Source of the DNA: Hydrogenophaga sp. | GTDB taxonomy: Bacteria; Pseudomonadota; Gammaproteobacteria; Burkholderiales; Burkholderiaceae_C | Direction: 5' to 3' | Length of the DNA: 7,583 bases | Assembly (NCBI GenBank): GCA_011390855.1 | Contig: JAABRN010000530.1 | Span: forward strand, 1 to 7,583 | Part shown: positions 1-5,889 of the stretch, piece by piece | Layout of the letters: every line of letters starts with the position of its first letter | Numbering within the stretch: position 1 is the first letter of the stretch | The notes under the pieces: model-generated | Databases searched by the model: none | Told to the model about the DNA's origin: nothing | The model's input: only the letters and a program-made list of their open reading frames with translations | Program-made: the position numbers and the translations under genes

Positions 1-1146
1 CACCTGGTCAGCAGCGGTGACGTGCGTATCGAGATCAACGGCGACCCCGAGCGCACCCTGACCGTGCCCGCTGGTGGCAAGCTGTTGCAGACACTGGCCA
101 ACGAAGGCATTTTCCTGTCGTCGGCCTGTGGCGGCGGCGGTACCTGCGCGCAATGCCGCTGCCATGTGTTGGACGGTGGCGGGGCCATCCTGCCGGTCGA
201 AGAGCAGCACTTCACCCGCGGCGAAGTTCGTGACCATGCCCGCCTGGCTTGCCAGGTGCCGGTCAAGCAAGACATGAAGATCGAGGTCGAACCCGAGTTC
301 TTTGGTGTCAAGCAGTGGGACACCACGGTCATCTCAAACGACAACGTCGCCACTTTCATCAAGGAACTGGTGCTCAAGATTCCCGAAGGCGAGAGTGTGG
401 ACTTCCGCGCCGGAGGCTATGTGCAGCTCGAATGTCCGCCGCACGAGGTCAATTACCGCGATTTCGACATCCCCGAGGAATACCGTGGCGACTGGGAGCG
501 ATTCAAGGTGTTCGAGAACGTCTCCAAGGTAGACGAGACGGTCATTCGGGCCTACTCCATGGCCAATTACCCGGAAGAAAAGGGCCTCATCAAATTCAAT
601 ATCCGTGTGGCCTCGCCACCGCCGGGTGCCAAAGGCATCCCGCCCGGCAAGATGTCTTCCTGGGCGTTTGCGCTCAAGCCTGGCGACAAGGTGAAGGTCT
701 CGGGTCCATACGGTGAGTTCTTTGCCAAGGAAACAGACAACGAGATGGTGTTCATTGGCGGTGGCGCGGGTATGGCACCCATGCGCTCGCACATCTTCGA
801 CCAGCTCATGCGTCTCAACAGCAAGCGCAAGATCAGCTTCTGGTACGGCGCACGTAGTTTGAGAGAGACCTTCTATGTCGAGGATTTCGACGAACTGGCC
901 CGCAAGCATGAGAACTTCAGCTGGCATCTGGCCCTGTCGGACCCGCTGCCCGAAGACAACTGGACCGGTCCCACGGGCTTCATCCACAACGTGGTCTATG
1001 AGAGCTACCTCAAGGAACACCCGGCACCAGAGGACTGCGAGTTCTACATGTGCGGTCCGCCCATGATGAACACCTCGGTCATCAAGATGCTCAAGGACCT
1101 GGGCGTCGAGGAAGAGCACATCATGCTCGACGACTTCGGCGGTTGA
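1..1146 (+). CDS. nqrF: Na+-translocating NADH:quinone oxidoreductase subunit F (5'-partial)
   Basis: NqrF is the NADH-oxidising entry subunit of the membrane Na+ pump: it passes electrons from NADH through FAD to a [2Fe-2S] cluster and on to the other Nqr subunits. The reading frame is open from base 1, so the start lies upstream; the GTG at 22 is internal. Numbering from the first visible codon, the ferredoxin-type cluster ligands are C43, C49, C52 and C84. The FAD motif RAYSMANY is at 183-190, the NAD(P)-binding motif GGGAGMAP at 253-260, YMCGPPMM is near 349-356, and the protein ends in LDDFGG. The cysteine spacing (6, 3, 32) and the FAD Arg/Tyr/Ser match Vibrio cholerae NqrF, as I recall it, with a constant offset of 27. 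This implies that only about 27 N-terminal residues, the single membrane anchor, are missing, and 381 + 27 equals the usual 408. The apbE start follows 4 bases after the stop, so the two are almost certainly co-transcribed. The identification is very secure. Confidence 0.97.
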   Translation, partial: HLVSSGDVRIEINGDPERTLTVPAGGKLLQTLANEGIFLSSACGGGGTCAQCRCHVLDGGGAILPVEEQHFTRGEVRDHARLACQVPVKQDMKIEVEPEFFGVKQWDTTVISNDNVATFIKELVLKIPEGESVDFRAGGYVQLECPPHEVNYRDFDIPEEYRGDWERFKVFENVSKVDETVIRAYSMANYPEEKGLIKFNIRVASPPPGAKGIPPGKMSSWAFALKPGDKVKVSGPYGEFFAKETDNEMVFIGGGAGMAPMRSHIFDQLMRLNSKRKISFWYGARSLRETFYVEDFDELARKHENFSWHLALSDPLPEDNWTGPTGFIHNVVYESYLKEHPAPEDCEFYMCGPPMMNTSVIKMLKDLGVEEEHIMLDDFGG

Positions 1147-1150
1147 CCTC

Positions 1151-2200
1151 ATGCAGCGCCGTCGGGTGATCGGCCTGTTGTCGCTGCTGCCCCTGGCCCC
1201 GCTCGCCGGCGCGCTCGGCCTGGCGGGCTGTTCGCGCGAGCAGCCGTTTCAGCAGCTTGAAGGCGCGACCATGGGCACGCGGTATCACATCCGCTTCAAG
1301 CCACCTGTGAGCTCGTTTGACGCCGCCGCCATGCAGGCGGTGGTGGATGCACGGCTAGAAGCACTCAACGCCAGTCTGTCCACCTATCGGTCCGATTCAC
1401 TCATCACCGCCTTCAATGAGGCGCCAGTCGGACAGGTCATGCCCATCGATGCCGACTTCGAGAACATGCTGAGCCTCTCGCGCCAGGTGCACCAGGCCAG
1501 CAGCGGCGCCTTCGACCCCACGGTCGGCGCCCTGGTCAACCTCTGGGGTTTTGGCTGGCCCAAGCCCGAACAGCCGTTGATCCGGTTGCCGGAACCCAAG
1601 GCCATCGAGGCCGCCAGGGGGCGCTTCGATGCGGTCACACAGATGGCCCCGGGAAAGCTGGTCAAACACGCGCCGGTGCGACTGGATTTTTCTGCAATAG
1701 CAAAAGGCTATGGAGTGGACCTGATCGCAGGGGTCGTTCGCGCGCATGGGGTGCAGCATTTCATGACAGAGATCGGTGGCGAAGTGGCCACGCAGGGGAG
1801 CGGTCCCACCGGCGGACCCTGGCGCATCGGCATTGAGGCGCCCGATCCAGTGGTCACAGGCCGGGTGCTCGCCCGGGTGCACCTGACCAATGGCTCGCTG
1901 GCGACCTCAGGCAATTACCGGAACTTCTTTGAAGTGGAAGGCCAGCGCTTTTCGCACATCATCGACCCGGTGAGCGGCTACCCGGTGCCGCAACCACCCG
2001 TGTCGGTCAGCGTGATCGCGCCCAGCGTGGCCCTGGCCGACGCCTGGGCCACCGCTTTCATGGTGCTGGACGAAGAGCGTGGGCTGGCAGTGGCCGAGGA
2101 GAACCAATTGGCGGTTTACTGGGTCTACCAGGACAATACAGGGCATCGCACGCGGCAAAGCAGCCGAATGCAGCCCTATCTGGACGCGGCGAAACACTGA
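1151..2200 (+). CDS. apbE: FAD:protein FMN transferase, lipoprotein (ApbE)
   Basis: ApbE takes FMN from FAD and links it through a phosphoester bond to Thr/Ser of target proteins. Next to Nqr genes, the targets are expected to be NqrB and NqrC. The 349-residue product begins with a lipoprotein signal: Arg-rich residues 3-5, a hydrophobic stretch, then lipobox LAGC with C27, so it should be anchored in the membrane facing the periplasm. Family motifs in order are GATMGTRYH just after the signal, DFSAIAKGYGVD (179-190), GGEV, SLATSGNYRNF, HIIDPVSGYPV (269-279) and DAWATA (297-302). D297 and T301 are the usual Mg2+ ligands. Length is normal. The ATG lies 4 bases after the nqrF stop with no clear Shine-Dalgarno sequence, which suggests translation coupled to nqrF. 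The frame is intact and all key residues are present. The role in Nqr flavinylation is inferred from gene order and known family function. Confidence 0.96.
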   Translation: MQRRRVIGLLSLLPLAPLAGALGLAGCSREQPFQQLEGATMGTRYHIRFKPPVSSFDAAAMQAVVDARLEALNASLSTYRSDSLITAFNEAPVGQVMPIDADFENMLSLSRQVHQASSGAFDPTVGALVNLWGFGWPKPEQPLIRLPEPKAIEAARGRFDAVTQMAPGKLVKHAPVRLDFSAIAKGYGVDLIAGVVRAHGVQHFMTEIGGEVATQGSGPTGGPWRIGIEAPDPVVTGRVLARVHLTNGSLATSGNYRNFFEVEGQRFSHIIDPVSGYPVPQPPVSVSVIAPSVALADAWATAFMVLDEERGLAVAEENQLAVYWVYQDNTGHRTRQSSRMQPYLDAAKH

Positions 2201-2229
2201 GGTGTTCGCCCCAACCGAGAAAGTACACA

Positions 2230-2445
2230 ATGGAATTCTTGCTGGCCCTGGTGCTGTTTCTCACCTTCTTCGGCGCCCTGGCCCTCGGACTGATCCTGCG
2301 GGGGAAGCCGCTGCAGGGGTCGTGCGGTGGTGCTGCCGCGCTCATGGGCGAAAAGGAGTGTGGCGTCTGCGGCCGCGACCCCAACACCTGCGAGCGCAAA
2401 CAAGGCGAGCAAAAAGTGGTGGCAGTCCTCCACCGGCACAACTGA
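2230..2445 (+). CDS. nqrM: Na+-NQR maturation protein NqrM (DUF539)
   Basis: This is a 71-residue protein with one N-terminal membrane segment (about residues 2-23) and a short Cys-rich soluble tail. The tail carries the family signature GSCGG (C32), then ECGVCG (C44, C47) and NTC (C54). In Vibrio, NqrM is needed to assemble active Na+-NQR, probably by delivering iron to the metal site in the membrane subunits, and the four cysteines are essential. All four are present here. It follows apbE after 29 bases, with only a weak purine-rich stretch (GAGAAAG, about 2217-2223) before the ATG, and is the last gene of the operon. The next gene, nth, converges from the other strand 53 bases away. The length and motif pattern make the family call secure; the iron-delivery role comes from family knowledge. 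Confidence 0.93.
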   Translation: MEFLLALVLFLTFFGALALGLILRGKPLQGSCGGAAALMGEKECGVCGRDPNTCERKQGEQKVVAVLHRHN

Positions 2446-2498
2446 GTTTTCTCCACTCCCTGACCTGTCGAACGGGTCAACCCTTGCATTCGCTGGAG

Positions 2499-3155
2499 CT
2501 ACGCGCGGTTGTCGGTCTGGGTTGAAGCGTTCTTGTGCCGGAAGTTGCAGCAGAAAGACACCGTACACAGGCCACACATGGGTTTTCGCGCCTGGCAGAC
2601 ATAGCGCCCGTGCAAGATCAGCCAGTGGTGCGCATCCACAAGGTACTTTTCAGGTACCCGCCTGAGCAGTGCCTGTTCCACCGCCAGCGGTGTTTTGCCG
2701 ATGGCCAGCCCGGTGCGGTTGCCCAACCGAAAGAGGTGCGTGTCGACCGCCATGGTGGGCTGCCCAAAGGCCACGTTGAGCACCACATTGGCTGTTTTTC
2801 GGCCCACGCCGGGCAGTGCCTCAAGTGCTTCGCGTGAGTCCGGCACCTCGCCACCGTGTTGGTCAACCAGCAAGCGGCAGGTCTGCATCAGATGCCTGGC
2901 TTTGCTACGGAACAGACCAATGGTTTTGATGTGGCTCTCCAAGCCGTCCAGCCCCAGTGCGAGGATCTTCTGCGGGGTGTTGGCGACTGGAAACAGCATG
3001 CGGGTGGCTTTGTTCACGCCCACATCGGTCGCTTGCGCAGACAGCAGCACCGCAGCAAGCAACTCGAACACGCTTGTGTATTCCAGTTCGGTTAGCGGCT
3101 GCGGATTGGCTGCTTGCAGCGTTGCAAAAAAGGCCTCTATCTGGGCCGGATTCAT
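2499..3155 (-). CDS. nth: endonuclease III (DNA glycosylase/AP lyase)
   Basis: Endonuclease III removes oxidised pyrimidines from DNA and nicks the resulting abasic site, starting base excision repair. Features of the 218-residue protein in order are the N-terminal LLSAQATD segment, the helix-hairpin-helix LPGVGRKTA with catalytic K120, the VDTHLFR motif with catalytic D138, and a C-terminal [4Fe-4S] loop with C187, C194, C197 and C203 (spacing C-x6-C-x2-C-x5-C). With the ATG at 3155 these positions equal the E. coli Nth numbering exactly, and the start MNPAQIEAFF aligns with the family. I therefore prefer it to the upstream in-frame ATG at 3173, which would add six residues. Neither start has a convincing Shine-Dalgarno sequence. 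A short extra tail follows the cluster. The gene converges on the Nqr operon and is divergent from the aminotransferase; no functional link with either is implied. Confidence 0.96.
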   Translation of the reverse strand: MNPAQIEAFFATLQAANPQPLTELEYTSVFELLAAVLLSAQATDVGVNKATRMLFPVANTPQKILALGLDGLESHIKTIGLFRSKARHLMQTCRLLVDQHGGEVPDSREALEALPGVGRKTANVVLNVAFGQPTMAVDTHLFRLGNRTGLAIGKTPLAVEQALLRRVPEKYLVDAHHWLILHGRYVCQARKPMCGLCTVSFCCNFRHKNASTQTDNRA

Positions 3156-3309
3156 GGACTTGGCGTCTGGCATGGCCGTATGGTGGCATCGTGTGAACAG
3201 GCCTTAGTCTAGCGGTGCCTCATACGCATGAATCTTGCGCGCGAATTCGCGACAATGGCGGACCGACCCAATTCACCATCAGAGCAAGTTGCACACGGAC
3301 GCCGATACC
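3156..3309. other. divergent intergenic region between nth and the aminotransferase gene
   Basis: This 154-base spacer separates two outward-facing genes, so both promoters are expected here. It contains a perfect 12-bp palindrome (3240-3251). A GACAAT box at 3251-3256 resembles a -10 element for the + strand gene, but no good -35 lies at the right distance, so no promoter is called. A TTG at 3235 would extend the aminotransferase frame by 25 residues, but these are not family-like. No small gene or RNA structure is evident. Confidence 0.5.
3240..3251. repeat. perfect 12-bp palindrome in a divergent promoter region
   Basis: The bases read CGCGAATTCGCG, identical on both strands. The site lies 58 bases before the aminotransferase start and overlaps the first base of a -10-like GACAAT. 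A symmetric site in a divergent spacer fits a dimeric regulator's operator, but no regulator gene is in the window and a chance palindrome cannot be excluded. The palindrome is seen directly; any function is inference. Confidence 0.35.
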
Positions 3310-4512
3310 ATGCCCTTCACCACGCCTTTTGCTGACCGCCTGAACAATGTCGAAACCTCGGCCATTCGCGAACTCTTCAAGCTGCTGGGCAAGCCCGGCA
3401 TCATCAGCTTCGCCGGTGGTTTCCCGGACAGCGCCCTGTTCGATGTGGACGGCATTCGCGAGGCGGTCAACACAGCACTCACAGAAGAACCAGGCGCAGC
3501 CTTGCAGTACGGTGCCACCGAGGGCTACCAGCCCCTGCGCGAACAGATCGCCAGCTTCATGGGGGGCAAGGGCGCTCAAGATCTGACGCCACAGGATCTC
3601 ATCGTCACCACCGGTAGCCAGCAGGCGCTTGACCTGCTGGGCAAGACGCTGATCTCACCCGGTGACAAGGTCATCGTCGAAGGTCCCACTTTTCTCGCCA
3701 CCATTCAGTGTTTTCGGCTCTATGGGGCCGAACTCATCACGGCACCGGTCGATGGTGAGGGCGTGCAGCCCGATGCACTGGAAAAGCTCATTGAGCAGCA
3801 CAAGCCCAAGTTCGTTTACCTCATTCCCACTTTTGGCAACCCGAGTGGCGCCATGTTGGGTCGGGCGAGGCGGCAGAAGGTGCTGGAAATGGCGGTCAGG
3901 CACAACACCCTGATTGTCGAAGATGACCCATACGGCGATCTCTATTTTGGCGAGGCGCCCCCGCCCAGCCTGCTGGCCCTGAGCACCAGTGTCCCCGGCA
4001 GCCGCGAACTGCTGGTGCATTGCGGTTCGCTCAGCAAGGTGTTGAGTCCCGGCTTGCGGGTGGGCTGGATGGTCGGCCCTGCCGACCTGCTTGCCAAGGC
4101 CACCATGTGCAAGCAGTTCAGCGACGCCCACACCAGCACTTTCGCTCAGGCCACGGCAGCGCAGTACCTCAAGGCCGGGCACATGCCCGCCACGCTGGGC
4201 AAGGTGCGTGCTGTGTACGCAGAACGTGCCACTACCATGGGCAATGCACTCAGACGTGAACTCGGTGATGCCATCTCCTTCGTGCAGCCGCAGGGCGGTC
4301 TGTTCGTGTGGGCACGCCTCACAGGCGCCGGCGGCAAAGTGGCCGACGGTGGTGAGCTGGCCAAACGGGCGATAGAAAAGGGCGTGGCATTCGTGCCCGG
4401 CGCGCCGTTCTATGCCAGTCAGCCCGACATGGCGACCTTGCGGCTGAGTTTTGCCACTGTGGGTGTGGACAAAATCGAAGAGGGCGTGGGGCGTCTGGCT
4501 CAGGCGCTGTGA
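3310..4512 (+). CDS. PLP-dependent fold-type I aminotransferase (2-aminoadipate/LysN-like)
   Basis: This 400-residue protein is a class I/II aminotransferase that should move amino groups between an amino acid and a 2-oxo acid using pyridoxal phosphate. The start MPFTTPFADRL at the ATG fits the family; a TTG 75 bases upstream in frame was rejected. Visible motifs are ISFAGGFPD near residues 31-39, QYGATEGY, TTGSQQALDL, the GNPSG cofactor-binding turn (176-180, N177), VEDDPYG (203-209, with D206 and Y208 as likely PLP contacts) and GSLSK with the Schiff-base lysine K243. R378 in LRLSFA is the expected substrate carboxylate contact. It resembles the catalytic half of MocR proteins and LysN-type enzymes, but there is no N-terminal winged-helix domain, so it is an enzyme rather than a MocR regulator. 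The sequence does not define the substrate. Its stop lies just before the decayed HD-domain gene, which may once have been co-transcribed. Confidence 0.92.
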   Translation: MPFTTPFADRLNNVETSAIRELFKLLGKPGIISFAGGFPDSALFDVDGIREAVNTALTEEPGAALQYGATEGYQPLREQIASFMGGKGAQDLTPQDLIVTTGSQQALDLLGKTLISPGDKVIVEGPTFLATIQCFRLYGAELITAPVDGEGVQPDALEKLIEQHKPKFVYLIPTFGNPSGAMLGRARRQKVLEMAVRHNTLIVEDDPYGDLYFGEAPPPSLLALSTSVPGSRELLVHCGSLSKVLSPGLRVGWMVGPADLLAKATMCKQFSDAHTSTFAQATAAQYLKAGHMPATLGKVRAVYAERATTMGNALRRELGDAISFVQPQGGLFVWARLTGAGGKVADGGELAKRAIEKGVAFVPGAPFYASQPDMATLRLSFATVGVDKIEEGVGRLAQAL

Positions 4513-4548
4513 ACTGGCACTTCAAGAATCATCGAGCCCACTGCCGGT

Positions 4549-5180
4549 GAATGGCCTGCCTTGCAGGCTTGTTTCAGAATTGTTGGCAAGCACTGCGTGC
4601 CGAAGGGGACGAGACCGTCGTATTTCAGTGCCTGGTGACGGCCTACCAGGAACCGCAGCGTCGCTACCACACGCCGGAACACCTCTCGGAATGCATGGCG
4701 CTGTTTGACGATCACCGGCAACTGGCCGCTCAACCTGCAGAAGTTGAGATGGCGCTGTGGTTCCACGACGCCGTGTACGACGTCAAAGCCCACGACAACG
4801 AGGCGCGCAGCTTCCAGTAGGCAGAAGCGGCACTGACCGGAGCGGGCGTGAGTCTCACGCATGTACACCAGGTGATCCATCACATCCTGGCCATTCGCCA
4901 TGCAGACGTCCCCGAGCCAGGCGATCAGTCCCTGCTGGTGGATGTGGCCATGGCGATACTGGGCGCGCCTCGCGCCCGCTTTGATGCCTATGAAGTTCAG
5001 ATACGAGCCGAATACGCGTGGGTGCCCGAGCCCGTCTTTTGGCAGAAGCGCGGCGAGATACTGACGGCATTTCTCGCCAGGCCACTTCTCTACAACACGG
5101 CCGCACTTCACGAATTGCTGGAAGCGCCTGCCTGAGCCAATGTGGCCCATTCGTTGAAGGCGCTACAAGCCCGAATGTGA
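4549..5180 (+). pseudogene. decayed HD-domain metal-dependent phosphohydrolase (COG4339-like)
   Basis: One reading frame, starting at the ATG at 4551, encodes a predicted HD-type phosphohydrolase of about 200 residues but is broken. Upstream of the break are QRRYHTPEH (H40, H44) and ALWFHDAVYD (H72-D73). The TAG at 4818-4820 interrupts the helix after DNEARS, a well-conserved segment. The same frame then continues with AEAALTGAG, QSLLVDVAMAILG, YAWVPEPVF and FLARPLLYNT to a TGA at 5133. Reading past it gives 14 more codons resembling the family's usual Ala/Leu-rich ending, up to a TGA at 5178. At the 5' end, frame +1 (4549-4575) reads EWPALQACF, which looks like the true N-terminus and would join the main frame if one base were restored. 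That frame has no ATG, GTG or TTG between the aminotransferase stop and EW. The N-terminal piece alone lacks the later metal-site Asp, so it should be inactive. The family assignment is from memory of motifs. Confidence 0.82.
4818..4820 (+). other. in-frame TAG inside the HD-domain gene
   Basis: Codon 90 of the frame beginning at 4551 is TAG, flanked by Phe-Gln before and Ala-Glu-Ala-Ala after. The frame on both sides codes for matching halves of one protein family, so this is a nonsense change rather than a gene boundary. TGG (Trp), TTG (Leu) or CAG (Gln) would each be one base away. A GTG at 4848 could start a small C-terminal fragment, but it has no recognisable ribosome-binding site. Confidence 0.85.
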
Positions 5181-5191
5181 GGCTTGCACAT
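5163..5191. terminator. two overlapping short hairpins at a convergent gene junction (weak candidate)
   Basis: CAAGCC (5166-5171) can pair with GGCTTG (5181-5186) around a 9-base loop. Alternatively, ATGTG (5175-5179) can pair with CACAT (5187-5191) around a 7-base loop; the two are mutually exclusive. They lie where the HD pseudogene and the acyltransferase gene converge, the place for a bidirectional terminator. The stems are short and no T-run follows on either strand, so the call is tentative. Confidence 0.2.
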
Positions 5192-5198
5192 GGGGGGC

Positions 5199-5792
5199 TC
5201 ACTCGTCGGCTTGAAACTGCGCTGCGTTCTTGCCCTTGAACGGCGCATAAAACGCCTTGATCTTCGCCATGTCGGACTCTATGTCGCCGCTGGGCACGAA
5301 GACCGGGCCCAGGCCACTGCGTTTGCTGGTGTAGTCCATGTAGGCCATCACAATGGGTACTTCGGCTTGCAGCGCGATGTAGTAGAAGCCGGTTTTCCAG
5401 TATCGGGTCTTGCTGCGCGTGCCCTCGGGCGGAACGATGAGCTGCAGCGGGCCCTCTGCGGCTTTGATGGCGGCGGCAGAAGCCGCCACCAGATTGTTCG
5501 ACTGCTCGCGGTTCACGGGGATCCCACCGAGCCACCGCATGACGCCTCCAAAGGGCGCCTTGAAGATGCTTTGTTTGCCCATCCAGTAGATGTTGAGCCG
5601 CAAGGCAAATGCCACCATCAGCGTGTAGGGCAGATCCCAGTTGCTGGTGTGCGGCGCGGCAATGAAAACGCTCTTGCTCGCATGGTCGGGCAGAGCGCCC
5701 TCGACCTGCCACCCGGTGAGCCGCAAGAAGCCGACTGAAAAAAACCTTAAGAAGGTGTTGACCCCTGGGGTGGTGAAGATGGTTCTGCGCAT
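5199..5792 (-). CDS. lysophospholipid acyltransferase family protein (PlsC-like)
   Basis: This 197-residue membrane-associated acyltransferase belongs to the PlsC/glycerol-3-phosphate acyltransferase superfamily, which transfers an acyl chain from acyl-ACP or acyl-CoA to a lipid hydroxyl. Motif I, HTSNWD (H48 and D53, the H-x4-D catalytic pair), is followed by GGIPVNRE (89-96) and PPEGTRS (121-127, the acyl-acceptor phosphate site). The hydrophobic N-terminal stretch around residues 14-28 probably dips into the membrane. The HTSNWD form and small size are typical of a subgroup distinct from classical PlsC (about 240 residues), so the acceptor lipid is uncertain. I chose the ATG at 5792 (MRRTIFTTPGVN), which fits homologues as I remember them; an in-frame ATG at 5822 would add ten residues. 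Neither has a strong Shine-Dalgarno sequence. The gene is divergent from the hydrolase and convergent with the HD pseudogene. Confidence 0.9.
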   Translation of the reverse strand: MRRTIFTTPGVNTFLRFFSVGFLRLTGWQVEGALPDHASKSVFIAAPHTSNWDLPYTLMVAFALRLNIYWMGKQSIFKAPFGGVMRWLGGIPVNREQSNNLVAASAAAIKAAEGPLQLIVPPEGTRSKTRYWKTGFYYIALQAEVPIVMAYMDYTSKRSGLGPVFVPSGDIESDMAKIKAFYAPFKGKNAAQFQADE

Positions 5793-5889
5793 GCCGGCAG
5801 TATGACCGAGCCGCACTGGCATCTGCGCGACGCCAATAGCCCAGGCGTGCGCTACGATGCCGCCACAAGACTTCCAACGGAGACAACCG
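5793..5889. other. divergent intergenic region between acyltransferase and hydrolase genes
   Basis: This 97-base spacer must carry the promoters of two outward-facing genes. I could not find a -35/-10 pair with acceptable spacing on either strand. The only clear signal is the ribosome-binding site of the hydrolase near its right end. Confidence 0.4.
5879..5882 (+). promoter_or_regulatory. Shine-Dalgarno site fixing the hydrolase start
   Basis: GGAG lies 7 bases before the ATG at 5890, an ideal spacing. It decides that start over the in-frame ATG at 5857, which has no such site and would add 11 residues (MPPQDFQRRQP) not typical of the family. It is the clearest ribosome-binding site in the window. 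Confidence 0.75.

Noticed and set aside
334..1152. A 272-codon open frame on the minus strand opposite nqrF
   Set aside because: It is the antisense shadow of a GC-rich gene; the plus strand has unmistakable NqrF motifs and the minus product resembles nothing I know.
1682..1720. A short A/T-richer stretch with unusual codons inside apbE
   Set aside because: It encodes the strongly conserved DFSAIAKGYGVD motif, where the residues force several of the codons; too short to indicate transfer.
2461..2479. TGACC...GGTCA hairpin between nqrM and nth as a terminator
   Set aside because: It has only five base pairs around a nine-base loop with no T-run on either strand, which is too weak to call.
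3235..3309. N-terminal extension of the aminotransferase from a TTG
   Set aside because: The 25 extra residues are not family-like, there is no ribosome-binding site, and they run through the probable promoter and palindrome.
4848..5135. A separate small gene starting at GTG 4848
   Set aside because: It is the C-terminal half of the interrupted HD-domain protein in the same frame, lacks the HD motif, and has no ribosome-binding site.
4855..5886. A 343-codon minus-strand open frame spanning the HD pseudogene and the acyltransferase
   Set aside because: It is out of frame with the clear PlsC-like protein, has Arg/His-rich composition typical of shadow frames, and crosses two better supported genes.
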